Source: Earliella scabrosa (taxonomy: Eukaryota; Basidiomycota; Agaricomycetes; Polyporales; Polyporaceae). From it: DNA of 64,000 nucleotides. The stretch covers positions 124,001-188,000 of the forward strand of contig JABYQQ010000024.1 in assembly GCA_022605405.1 (NCBI GenBank), given 5' to 3'. The position numbers and the translations under genes were made by a program. Below the pieces are notes generated by a model, which saw nothing but the letters and a program-made list of their open reading frames with translations, searched no databases and was not told the DNA's origin. Each line of letters starts with the position of its first letter. Within the stretch, counting starts at the first letter, position 1. This document shows positions 9,102-19,943 of the stretch, piece after piece.

Positions 9102-11167
9102 TCACACCTCAGAAATCGGTCTCCCATCGGCTGACTTCCTGCTTTCACCCATACTTGGCGACTCCGAGTCCAGGTCTGCCTCGAGCTCGTCCCAATCAGG
9201 GTCACAGCTCCGAGAGGCAGTGGGCCCGGGGGCGAACGAGAGCGTCGCGATCTTGCTGTTTGCAGCCCAGTCCGAATCCCACGCGCGCGAGCCAGAAACG
9301 TCCGTCGCAGCTTTGCGGAGATTCAGGAGGACGCGCGTGCAGAGCGCACTGTGGAGGAGGCGGAGCGGGCTGGGTCGGCAATGTCAGACCGCCATTGACG
9401 AGGACTCGAAAGAGGGAGAAGGAGAGGGAGAGGCTCGAGAGCGGACGCACATCTGCGTGGCCGAGGTGAGTCCCTCCTTGGTAACGAGCATGACGTGCGA
9501 GAAGGTATCAGTCGAGCCCGTACATCGGTGCCCGTCGGGTCCACTCACAGGGCCGAAGAGCATGACGGACACGTTGGTGATGGTCACACCTGCAGCGCAT
9601 TCGCAAAAGTGAGCTATTGTCGTCCGAAGCGTCGTGATGGCCGAGACGCACCAAGCATAATGAAGTAAAAGCCGATCCCTGCGCAAGGTCTCATCAGTCA
9701 GACGTCGGGCAAGAACGAGGCGAATAGGCATGGCCTCACCGTCTCGATACAGCGTTCGCCCCAGCACGTTCATTGAAGAAGCTGCGGAGCAGCCACGCAA
9801 CGCGCGAGTGATGTCGGGCTGCTCGGGCTGCTGCTCCGCATTGTCCAAATAGAATCTAAGCGACGTGAGTGCAATGATACCTGCATGCATCCAGCTCAGC
9901 GATCACGCTCGACTTGAGAAAATAATACCCGCCACCTGACTTACCCGTCTCTGCGATGATTAGACAGCTGTACGCTGGCCACGCGTCTTGGACAGGTATC
10001 ACGCAGCCCGTCACGCGCAGAACGTCCCTGGATGGATCTGCAACAGGCGCGAGCGGAGCCATGAGCCATAGAGAGACCGAGCGAGAGAAGGGAGCGACAT
10101 TCTGTCCAGACTATCATCTGCCACACGCAATATAGCGCGAACGGCTGTACGTCAGGGGCGGTCACATGGCATCTCATAAGTGGGGGCTGGCGGAGCAACT
10201 CGGACTGGAAGTGGCTTACCAAAAATTCCAGGTACGCGCCGACTACGAAGACTTTGACGTACTTGTCGAACCTCCACAGTGCGATTGTCCTGATGGCCAA
10301 TATCGCTGCAGTGTGGTACGTTCAGGCAACCTGAAGGACTTCGCGTGCGTCGATGGAGCAGGACGAACCTTCTGAGACAAAGGTACCGAACACGCAACAA
10401 TCTATCAGTTAGACATCGCCCGTGGTAAGCAGTAAGGATCGACTTTAAGTGCCAGGGTACGCACATACAACAGCTTGGTATTGTACTTTACATAGCTGGT
10501 CTCCCCGATCAGTCGGCGTGGCAGTGGCATGAGCTAGGATTGGGCTATGACTTGCCTCTGGATCCTGCGTCCACAGTGCCACTGTGTGTAATGTTATGTA
10601 TCATCTAGTGCTGGGAATAGTGGCATTAGACGTACTGGTTGAAGCCAGGCTCGTGTCCAGGAGCACAGAGTACTTGTTGATGAAGTACAACATCGTCATT
10701 GAGCTGAAGCGAGCTGACCAAATGTGGGCCACCTGAATTCGACGCAAGGTCATTCAGACCGTTCAGACATTCATCGTGGGTCTGCTGAAACAGTGCGACG
10801 TTGGCCACAAAAAGTGCAGCTCACCTCATCCGGAAGGGTTGACAGAATATCCAGGAGCTGTCATCACTCCAATAAGTACTACTCCGTCCCACATCACGTA
10901 GTGATAGATGTTGCGTACTGCCAGTATGAACGACGCAACTGCCGATAACGTACTAACGTGAGTCCGACCAGCACCGAGAGCGCATGAGGGTTCAACGAAT
11001 TCACCTATGACGTACTGTGAGCAAGGGTAAGCTTCAGATTATGAATTACCCGAATTCGGAGAAAACAGAGTACGTTCCTTGGTTACCTGGAAGTCACTGA
11101 GTCTCTCAAGGTCTACGTCGTTGTGGGCATCTGCAGGATTCAACCCAACGAAGTTGGTGCTGAGCAT
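9102..11167 (-). CDS. DUF6533 multi-pass membrane protein, array copy 2
   Basis: Exon 1 (11078-11167; MLSTNFVGLN) ends with FQVTK in phase 0. It is followed by micro-exon 11005-11014 and a VASFILA exon. The LPDE signature segment, a NKYSVLLDT-type segment, MAIRTIALWRFDKYVKVFVV, YCVWQMIVWTEC, DPSRDVLRVTGCVIPVQD, LTSLRFYLDNAEQQ, VTITNVSVMLFGP and HSALCTRVLLNLRKAA follow in the same order as in copy 1. The C-terminal tail is Asp/Glu/Ser-rich and ends ...GRPISEV at a TGA (9102-9104). The spacer to copy 1 contains TAGCTTTCCATGCATG, which recurs between copies 2 and 3, so the duplicated unit included intergenic DNA. The first donor is GAACGT (11077-11072). Compared with copy 1, the start, order and lengths agree, which supports a complete gene. 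Function is unknown beyond the family. Confidence 0.7.
11076..11077 (-). other. GA at intron-1 donor, array copy 2
   Basis: The minus strand reads CCAAG|GAACGTACTC, which equals a GTACGT donor with +2 T changed to A. The intron would be 63 nt to CTCACAG before micro-exon 11005-11014. Confidence 0.7.
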
Positions 11168-11293
11168 GGCGCAATTGCGTCGCCACGGCGGACTGGTAAG
11201 GTGAAGGTGGGAGCGTCCCGGTGAAGTACAAGGGGAGGGGATGCGGCGTCCGTTGGCAGGAGCGGTGCATACTTGTCCTCAACTCCTCGTATT

Positions 11294-11303
11294 CCTTTTA
11301 ACT
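11294..11303 (-). promoter_or_regulatory. TATA-like core promoter motif of array copy 2
   Basis: AGTTAAAAGG on the minus strand lies about 130 bp before the ATG at 11167, in a block similar to that upstream of copy 1. The role is inferred from position and paralogue conservation. Confidence 0.4.
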
Positions 11304-11853
11304 AAATCTCTCGGTTCAGCACCATCCTTTCTATGGTCAAGGCAGGGTTCGGCGTCTGCTCAGCGGTGGAAGGCTGCCCCGTGTATGAAAGGTGAATGTT
11401 CGAAGCGCATCGTCAGAGCGAGCGAAGAGAGTATGCCGATTGTCCTGTACGGGGCCGTGGCAGTACACTCAGAGGCAAACGGATGTCGATGAAGGTCGAA
11501 AATAGTACTTATAACAAGGCTCGGAAGGTGCCGGGGAGCAAGCGCTCGCTCGCGGAAGATCATTTAAACCCAATACAGTATTTGCTAGACGAAATATTAC
11601 TACTGAGCAGCCAAGAGCCTGAGCACTGCAATCCACAGGGAGATAACTTCCGTAGGCTATAGCTTTCCATGCATGCTCGCTGCCCGATCCCAGCCTCAAC
11701 ATGACCGTTGTGATGCGAGCCGGGATGGACTCAAGAAGATGTACATATCCGGCAAGACGCTGCAGGCGACATCTCCAATACATCTGCAGAATCAAGACTC
11801 TAGTCCACATTTCCCCTCGGAGCTCCGAGTCCGACTCCACCGACGCTGTGCCT

Positions 11854-13831
11854 TCACACTCCCAAAGTCGACCCCCCATCCGAGTCTCTGCTTGGACCCA
11901 CAGTTGGCCGCTGCAAGTCTGCCACCTCAGCGTCCACTTCACGACTCCGAGAAGCGGCCGGTCCGGGCGCAAACGCGAGCGTCGTGATCTTGCTCTCCGC
12001 AGCGCCGTCTGTATCCCACGCGCCCGAGCCAGCGACGTCCTTTGCGGCTTTACGAAGGTTCAGCAGGACGCGCGTGCAGAGCGCGCTGTGGACTACGCGC
12101 AGTGGCCTGGGTTTTCAACGCCGCCATGCGACAAATCAGAGGTGGAGACATCGTCAAGCGGAAGAAATGAAGAAGGGCGTACATCTGCATGGCCGAGGTC
12201 AGCCCTTCCTTCGTGTCGGTAACAAGACGGGTTAGTCATCTTGGATCGTATCCAGTGGACTACAGGCTCACTCACAGGGCCGAGGAGCATCACAAGCACG
12301 TTGACAGTGGTTATACCTGCACGCTCGTCTATCAAAGGTACGACTGAGTCGCGTCCTCATCGAGACGTACCCAGAAAGATGAAGTAGAAGTGGATCCCTA
12401 GTATTTAACGTCGGATCAGAAGGCTAGGCCAAGTAACGCACTGACAACTGGCAGCAGCTCACCGTCACGGTAGACTGTTTGCACCAGGACATTTTCCGTG
12501 GACCCTGTATAGCAGCGATGCAACGCGCGAGTTACCTGGCTCTCGAATCGCTTGGGAGACTCTGATGGGGACTCATCCTCGACGCTGTTGAGGTACCGCC
12601 TGAGAATTGTGAGTACGATTATCCCTGCCGGTACCATCAGACGTCACACTGAGCCCTCGTCAATCTCGCGAACATACCAGTCTCACCGAGGATCAGACAG
12701 CCGTAGGCTGGCCACGCATCTCGATCCTGCGCCGATGGTACACAGCCTGTGATGCGCAAAACATCCCTAGACGGATCTGACACAGTCAAATCTCAGAGCC
12801 AAAACAAGAAACGAGCGAGCGAAGGAAACCGACATTCTGTCCAAAACAGAGTCTGCCAAACGCAGTAAAGCGCGAATGGCTGCACAACACCGGTCACCTA
12901 ACCTGTTGACTCACGAGATTTTTAAGATGCACTCACCACGAATTCGAGGTATGCGCCAATCACTAGAAACTTGACGTAGGGATTGCGACTCCACAGTACG
13001 ATCGTCCTCATCGCAAGTATGGCTATGTAGAGCAGGTTGGTCAAAATGCGCTCAGAGGAAGAGTTCAGAACTAGCCTTCTGAGACTGCGGTACCGATCAG
13101 GTAGCAATCTACCATCTCAAATGTTGAGCATTCTGACGGTCGTTCTGCATCCTAAGGCACGTACAAGCGAGGGCTTGAAAATGCCTTTCACAGATCTACG
13201 CATAGATGGCCAAGACACGCAGGGATCAGGACCAGACGATATTTGTCCCTTAGAGCGCAACTAACCTCTGGATCTACCGTCCACAGCACAACTACGGAAA
13301 ATCATCACCTCACCGCCAGAAAACATAAGACCAGACGTACTGCTTATCGCTAAGAGCAAGTCTACAAGGACGGAATACTTGTTGATGAAGTACACCACTT
13401 TGGTGGGACTGAGGCCAGCCGACCACATGTGGGCGACCTGCATGCGCGCATGTAAGTATTTTGTCAAGCTTCGCTAGTGAAGACAGAACGTACCTCGTCG
13501 GGAAGAGTGCAGAGGATCTCCCATATCTATTACTCCGTCAATGGGTATGGTTCCATTCTAGCGCACGTAGATGTTACGTACTGCCAACGCCAGTGATGCA
13601 ACTATCAATTGTGGGCTGACATCAGTTCATATTGCTTAGTCGGAACAGGACGCTCGGGCTGCTCACCTTTGAAGTACTGTAGACTAACCGATTAGTGGAA
13701 CAGCGCGGGAAGCGAACAGGTAGAGTACATTCCTTGGTTATCTGGAGATAGCCTAGACTCTCAATGTCTATACTCTCTTGAATATTGATGTTGACAGCTC
13801 GGAGGTGTGATCCAACAGCATTGACGGACAT
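11854..13831 (-). CDS. DUF6533 multi-pass membrane protein, array copy 3
   Basis: Exon 1 (13733-13831; MSVNAVGSHL) ends YLQITK. Micro-exon 13667-13676 (TAC TTC AAA G) and a VASLALA exon follow, then IWEILCTLPDE and the membrane segment MWSAGLSPTKVVYFINKYS. VLWTVDPE, ICERHFQALA, CYLIGTAVSEG, LAMRTIVLWSRNPYVKFLV, YCVWQTLFWTE, a DPSRD-type exon and LTILRRYLNSVED come next. ITTVNVLVMLLGP and HSALCTRVLLNLRKAAKD complete the membrane part. The tail ends GSTLGV at TGA 11854-11856. Two donors are non-standard: GAATGT after exon 1 (13732) and GC (GCTAGT) at 13075-13074. The GC-AG class is a common minor form and avoids an in-frame TAG there. No other break was seen. This is probably an integral membrane protein of unknown ligand. 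Confidence 0.7.
13731..13732 (-). other. GA at intron-1 donor, array copy 3
   Basis: The minus strand reads ACCAAG|GAATGTACTC. The intron would be 56 nt to GTCTACAG before micro-exon 13667-13676. Confidence 0.7.
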
Positions 13832-14389
13832 CTGACAAAGGAGGGAGGAATGAGCCTGGAGGGAGGAAGGGACACCGTTGCAGCGCAGGATGCGAGGGCA
13901 TGCAACGGTTTCTTTTATCTCGGTACAGCGCTATTCCTCCATGTGACTGGAGCAGAGAACACATCACTTACATCCTTCGGCGGGATGGTCACTGGACAAT
14001 GCAGCGCAGCCCAAGATTGCGTTCATGGACGACCATCCGGTTACTAGCCGAGGGCGAGTGCAGTCGACGTGGACACCGTTACCTGGCAGCACCGGCTGTA
14101 GACAAGGAGGACAAGACATCTGCGGTTTGCCTTCAATGCATGCGTGATGTCAAACCCGCTAGCGGAACACGGTCGTCAGCTTATCAGCGAGATGGAATGA
14201 ACGGAAGCATTCGGAAATTCATGCAAATGTCTGGCTAGACGGCGCAGTCATGATGTCCAGAGCTGCAACCCACTCATATGCAGATCGAAGCGCAGAATCC
14301 GAAGTCCCCAGTCCACAGCTAACCTCCACACCGACTCAATCCCCACTGGCCACTCTCAAAGCCCATTCGAGTCTATTCCGGTCCCTACC

Positions 14390-16366
14390 CTAACTCAGAC
14401 TCGGTGAGTCCAAATCTGGCTCGTCCCATTCCGACCCAGAACTGCGAGAGGCAGTATCGAATACGAGCGTCGTGTTCTTGGTGTCCGTGCCGTATGGATC
14501 ACACGCGCTCGCACCGCCAATGTCTTTCGCGGCTATGCGGAGGTTCAGGAGGACGCGCGTGCAGAGCGCGCTGTGAATAACGCGGAGAAATCTGGGCAGT
14601 CGACATAGACGTGTAAGAGATTGAACCAGGGTCAGAGTGTAGCGGGACAACGATGAAATGTGGGGCGTACATCTGCATGAGCGAAGTAAGTCCCTCCTGC
14701 ACGGTCGCAATGGCGAACGAAGATGGAGTCAGGCAAACTTTGAAGGTGACCCGGGCCGTCATAACAAGTGACTTACGGGACCGGAGAGCATGACCAGGAC
14801 GTTGACGATTGTGATACCTGCACACCCTTTCATCAACTTCACAGGACATAAGGCTCGCGACGGCGGGCTCCCATTCAGACGTACTCAAAACGATGCAGTA
14901 GAAGTGTATTCCTGCAACGGTAGCATGAGAGCTGGGCACACATGTAACCTTTCAGTGTGACCCACCATCGCGATAAAGTGTGTCCACTAGGATGCTTTTC
15001 ATTGAAACTGCACAACACCGATAGAGGGAGGTGGGTGGTTGCGTATTGTCCCCAGATTCCTCATAGCAACGGCGCCGTAGCAGTTCTTGATCTGCGCTAT
15101 CAAGGTATTGTCGGAGGATCGTGAGGATGACGATCACTGTGAGCACTGTCAGTGGTCGTACTAATATCTAGATGAGTTTCGTCACGATACCCGTCTCTCC
15201 GATCATCAGACAGCCGTATGCCGGCCATAAGTCTTGGTCCTGCAAGTACGGCACGCAACCAACGATGTGCAGGGAGTCTGCGAATGGATCTGATCACCAA
15301 TACAGACGTGAGGAGTAGCGCATAGGACAGGCGCGGAAGCGAACTGACATTCTGTCCAAACCAGAGTCTGGCAAACAATGTAAACCGAAAATCCCTGTAC
15401 AAAGGCGGGGTGATCACTGGTAGCCAACCAGGAGTTAGACTTTTACACTCACTGCGAGTTCGATGTACCCGACGACGACGATACCCTGCACGTACTTGTT
15501 GAACTGCCACAGTGCTACAGTCCTCGTAGCTAGTATAGCTGTGTACAGCAAGCGCATTGGTGAGGTGCGTGAAGGTTGAAGAATCCCGCACGCACCTTCT
15601 GAGACCAGTATGCCGATCATATAGGAACCTATCAGTTATCGTGATGTACAGCAATCTCACGCATATTCGATGCCGTTCGTATCCAGAGTCACGTACATAC
15701 GAGGATTTGATACTGTTCCTGGCAGAGCTGTGTAACGATGATGGGACACCGGCGAGATATGTATGTGTGAACGAGTGTCATGTCTTGCAGACCAGCTCAG
15801 TCATCGTTGACTCACCGCCGGATCCCGGATCCACATTGCGGCTGTTCAAGATGGTCAAAAGTCATGCTCTATGGGCGAATGTGGGAGCATTGGACCTACT
15901 GGTGATTGATAAGATTGCGTCTAGAATAACAGTATACTTGTTGACGAAATACATCACTTTCATGGGGCTGAGACGACTCGACCACATGTAGGTGACCTGC
16001 ACGAGGTCCGTGAACTGGTCAATGACAGGCAAGGGGCTGAAACGTACTTCATCCGGGAGAGTCAAGAGAATCTCCAACATCTACCTCGTAGTGCATATTG
16101 GCTCTAGTTGGTCCCGAGGTGCGTAGATGCCACGTACCGCTAACGCAAGCGACGCAACTGTCGGTTGTATCTAAAGTGAGTTCACAGTGCCGTGTGAACA
16201 ATCTCGAGTCGCTCACCTTTGAAGTACTGTGTATGAACCTGAGCGTCAAAACGTGACATTGGGGCCGATAGAGTACTGTACTTTCCTTGGTCATTTGGAG
16301 ATGATCGAGATATTCTATGTTGTCCTGCACAGCTGTGAAACGCAGCCCGATATGATTAGCCGCCAT
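14390..16366 (-). CDS. DUF6533 multi-pass membrane protein, array copy 4
   Basis: Exon 1 (16286-16366; MAANHIGLRF) ends HLQMTK in phase 0. Micro-exon 16217-16226 (TAC TTC AAA G) and a VASLALA exon follow. Next come MLEILLTLPDE, MWSSRLSPMKVMYFVNKYT, LATRTVALWQFNKYVQGIVV, YIVCQTLVWTEC and DPFADSL...CVPYLQDQD. VIVILTILRQYLDSADQE, ITIVNVLVMLSGP and HSALCTRVLLNLRIAAKD close the membrane part. The tail reads DEPDLDSPSLS and stops at TAG 14390-14392. The first donor is GAAAGT (16285-16280). The core segments resemble the plus-strand copy at 60450 (MWSSRL, KYxxxLD) more than array copies 1-3, which hints at a shared ancestor with that distant copy. No internal stop is visible in the exons checked. 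Confidence 0.7.
16284..16285 (-). other. GA at intron-1 donor, array copy 4
   Basis: The minus strand reads ACCAAG|GAAAGTACAG, equal to GTAAGT with +2 T changed to A. The intron would be 59 nt to ATACACAG before micro-exon 16217-16226. Confidence 0.7.
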
Positions 16367-16434
16367 GGAGGGTCAAGTCCGGAAGGAGGGGACGCTGCGG
16401 TCGAAAGTGAAGACCTGTTGCCAACGTCTCGCAT

Positions 16435-16443
16435 CGTTTTAAA
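16435..16443 (-). promoter_or_regulatory. TATA-like motif of array copy 4
   Basis: GTTTAAAAC on the minus strand lies about 70 bp before the ATG at 16366 and is flanked by an AGAGATT block resembling the promoters of copies 1 and 2. Weak evidence. Confidence 0.3.
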
Positions 16444-16810
16444 CGCAATCTCTCCGTATAGCGCCACCCTGGCGCACCTGAGGCCTGAGGCTTGGAACCC
16501 TGTGATAAAGTTCTGCCGCCCGAATAGATAAGTAGACACTATATGTGGACTAGCAAGTCGAGGCATAGGGAGGGAGACAATGCCAGTGGCAGAAGCCTGT
16601 TGTTGGTTGCGTTGGAGCATAAGCCGAGTCAAAGCATCACGACAGTTTCATGGCGCTTCTGTTGACGGCTCCTCCGTGCACCTTTCATACCAGGTACCGG
16701 CAGACAATGGTCGTCAGCGCGCGAGACGGGACGAACGGTGGCACTCGACAACATGATGATTTGGTTGGCCAGACCTTCAAAGTAGTTCTTCTCTCCTCGA
16801 CGCCGCGCCC

Positions 16811-18807
16811 TTACGCATCAACTTCGCTCTCAAAAGAGACGCTGTCCGTCCGCAATTCGCCTCCGCGCTCCCCGGGTGGCCCGAGCGCGAACAGCATCGT
16901 CGCCTGCCTGGTAAGCTCGTCAGTCACGCCTCCAGTCGTCTCTGCCGCCGCCTTCCTGATATTGAGCAGAACCCGCGTGCAGAGCGAGCTGTGGACCACA
17001 TGGAGAGGTCTAGAAGGATCCCATGTCAGCGCCATTGCCCACGTCATGAAAAGTGGCGCATCCTGACAGTTGGGTCGCAGGGGCGAGTTCGCTCTGAGTG
17101 CCGCGGGGGCCGTTCAGCCAAACTCCTGCGTCTGAGCCAAACGACAGACGTACGGGTGCAAGCCAGAGCACGAGCATGTTGGTGACGGATATCGCTATGT
17201 CGTCAAACATTAGGAAAGCCGCCCCCAATGTCAGAACGGAAGGCGGTACCCAGCACGATGGCATAGAAGAATGTTCCTACACAGCCCCGGGCCGCCTGTC
17301 AGCCTGACAGCGTGCACAGTATATAGCCCAGCAACTCACCGTCACGATATAGCGTGCGTACCAGAATCCCCTCGGAGCAGCCTTCGACTGGTAGTAAACA
17401 GTGTCAAGAACTCGTCACGAGCTCGAACCGCGAGGAAGACACACATATGGGTCCATTGATGAAGCGCTTGAGGATGGTGAGCAGTAGGATCGCTGCAGCA
17501 GTGTGAGTCACACGGCCAGAAATGTGCAGACACCAATAACGCAATGGCGCACCAGTTTCTGCCAGGATAAGGGAAGCATATGCAGGCCAGGTGTCTTGGT
17601 CCTGCGTGGCAGGGACGCAGCCCATCACACGGAGCTCATCCCGAGATGGATCTACGCCAGCATCAGCGTCAGTACCTCCCATGCAGCCTGCGGGACAGGA
17701 CGAGAACGACTGACAGTCGATGTAGTGGACGCACTGGTGCACGGTGTAGAACGCGAACGGCTGTTATGCCAGTCATAACCTATCAGCGTCATGCAAGGAG
17801 ATATTGCGACGCACCGCCATCACGGCAAGACCACCGAACAGGAGGAGCTTCACGTACTTGTTGAACCCCCACAGCGCCAGGGTCCTGATGATGAGGATGA
17901 CTGGTGGCATAAGCGCGTGAGCGGTACGACACAGCGGCGGGGAACGAATGCCGCTTACTCTCGGAGAGCACGATCCCGACGATGTAGAAGTCTAGCGCGG
18001 TTCAACGCGTGAGTGAGCGAGCTCCAAGCACATCAGCCGTGGGTGCACATACATGCCAGCGCATGATACGTGATCGAACAGAGCTGCCAGTGGGAGCGAG
18101 AGGTGTGAGCAGTTGTACTACTGCCATCATGAGGGACAGGCGCAGGATATGGCTCACCCTCGTATCCTCGGTCGGCACGGCAGCTGCGTCAAGTTAGACC
18201 GATCAACATCGCGACGAGCAATCTGCCAGTGACACGTACAGACGATCGAGAGCGCCGTGTCTACCAGCACGAGATACTTGTTCGCCAGAAAGATCACCTT
18301 GACGGGCGTCAGCGGGCTCGGCCAGATGAACGCGACCTGCGGACCCGACCCAGCGCGGTCAGCTTAGGCCCTCCTCGCTCACATCGCGGCGACGCACCTC
18401 ATCAGGGAGCGTTTGCAGCATTTCGAGTAGCTGTCAGTTCCATGATAGCGAAGTCAGTCCCGAGCATGGCCTGAAGATATGTTGAAGATCCAAATGATTG
18501 TGATGGAGCTTACCGCTAAAGTGCACGACATGGCTGCAGGTGGTGGCACACATGCAAATGCCTCGGGCTTCAGCGTTACCCACACGCGCATACAGACTCT
18601 GCGTCGCGCTCACCTGCGCAGTACTTCGGACCACATATCAGTCAGCACTTGGGGGGAGGAGAGAGAGCCTGGTGCGGCGGCCGGCCCTAAACTCTGAATT
18701 CAAGGATGCCGCACCTTCGTGATCTGGAGCAAGTACAAACTGCGGAACGTGACGCGCACGCCGCGGTAGTCCACCATCCCGCTTGCACGGTTCACGCCGG
18801 CGTCCAT
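16811..18807 (-). CDS. DUF6533 multi-pass membrane protein, array copy 5 (canonical donor)
   Basis: Exon 1 (18715-18807; MDAGVNRASG) ends YLLQITK and is followed by a standard GTGCGG donor, a 91-nt intron and micro-exon 18614-18623 (TAC TGC GCA G). An AMSCTLA exon and LLEMLQTLPDE come next. Later segments include FIWPSPLTPVKVIFLANKY, LALWGFNKYVKLLLFGGL, DPSRDELRVMGCVPATQD, AYASLILAETG, ILLLTILKRFINGP and SSLCTRVLLNIRKAAAE. The tail ends SFESEVDA at 16811. It is the most diverged array member: GC-richer, with a different tail, and nearest the ammonium-transporter end. It is the only array gene whose intron 1 begins with GT, and so a built-in control for the GA donors of copies 1-4. Confidence 0.68.
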
Positions 18808-19875
18808 AGGCGAGTAGGTAGGGCCACAAAGTACGCGGAGCACAAAACAGGCAGAGGTGGATGGAAGGGCGTCCGTCGGATCGTCGGTATGTGGTATATC
18901 GCGTGTGCCGCAGTGCGTTGCTGGTGTGGACTCTCCCCAGGTTGGTCAGTCGGGCGGGCAGCAAGGTTCCCAGGTAAGCCGTCCGTGCGTGCAGGGGGTT
19001 TTATTCCCATCACGCCTATCCTTGATCCCGCCAGCAGTCGTATAGATCCGCCTCGCATTCCAAGCGTGGACGTCTGCATATGTGGCATATGTCGGAGCCC
19101 CATCCGAGTCTTGCGCAGCTTATGTTCGAAACAGAGGAAGAACGAAAGCCTGCCATCAGATGACAGAAGGAGTCAGCATGTCGACACTCTCCAGCACCGG
19201 ACGGTCTCCCAAGCACGACCATTACGTACCTACGCACCCCACGAGAGGCCTCCTGCGCGTGCCACCTCGACGCCCATATCCCCACCTCCGAGGAACAACG
19301 CCCGAGCGACAGATGAACGGATCGGAGAGCGCAATTTGCGGGTCGTTCCAATCTTCCTGTCGTGATACCAGGAGTTTCTATGAAGGCCGCTCGCGAGACC
19401 TCCTCTGTGCCAGTGATAGTGATGCATCAGATAGAACTAAGAACCGTCGCGGAGATGTGTATCCATCTTGCTCACCGCATGTCGGAGTACATACATAGTA
19501 CGACTCGAACATCGACATCGGCAACAAGAGGTGGATTTGAAGCTGAGGTGAACTGGTGATGATGGTTCCGTTCCACGTCAGCCTAATTCGGACAGCTGGG
19601 CGTCTAAATAATATCTGTTTGTTTGGCTGCCGTGCCACCGCAAGTACTGTAGCTACAATTTGCACCACCATTCGAACTTCCGCACCGCCAAGGACTTGGG
19701 ATATGCAGTGTATATATTATTGCAGATCAATGGACGATAGAGCAAACAGACACAACGAGAGGTGCCGTACACAACAATTAGCGATGAGCAGTGTTCTAAT
19801 TTCCGTTTCCAAACAACGGGGGCAGCAGCCATGTCACTACCCCCGTCCGTCCCCGCTCCATATCGAATCACGAAG
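18808..19875. other. No gene supported
   Basis: This interval lies between the 5' end of array copy 5 and the 3' end of the ammonium transporter. Frames present are short, overlapping and without motifs. Confidence 0.45.
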
Positions 19876-19913
19876 AACACCCACACCCACACCCACACCC
19901 ACACCCACACCAC
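19876..19913. repeat. ACACCC simple repeat
   Basis: About six tandem ACACCC hexamers with slight irregularity lie 30 bp beyond the stop codon of the ammonium transporter. They are not the fungal telomere unit (TTAGGG) and look like an ordinary microsatellite. Confidence 0.85.
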
Positions 19914-19943
19914 ACAGCGAGAGAGGAAGCAAGACGCGGACGC

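Noticed and set aside
6606..17000. Recurring plus-strand frames with RTRVQSALW
   Set aside because: They are the antisense shadow of the HSALCTRVL exon of the minus-strand DUF6533 genes.
6470..18807. CRISPR array or other short-spaced repeat array
   Set aside because: The repeats are whole genes with a period of 2.4-2.7 kb. No short direct repeats with spacers were seen.
19876..19913. Possible internal telomere repeat
   Set aside because: The unit is ACACCC, not the fungal CCCTAA/TTAGGG.
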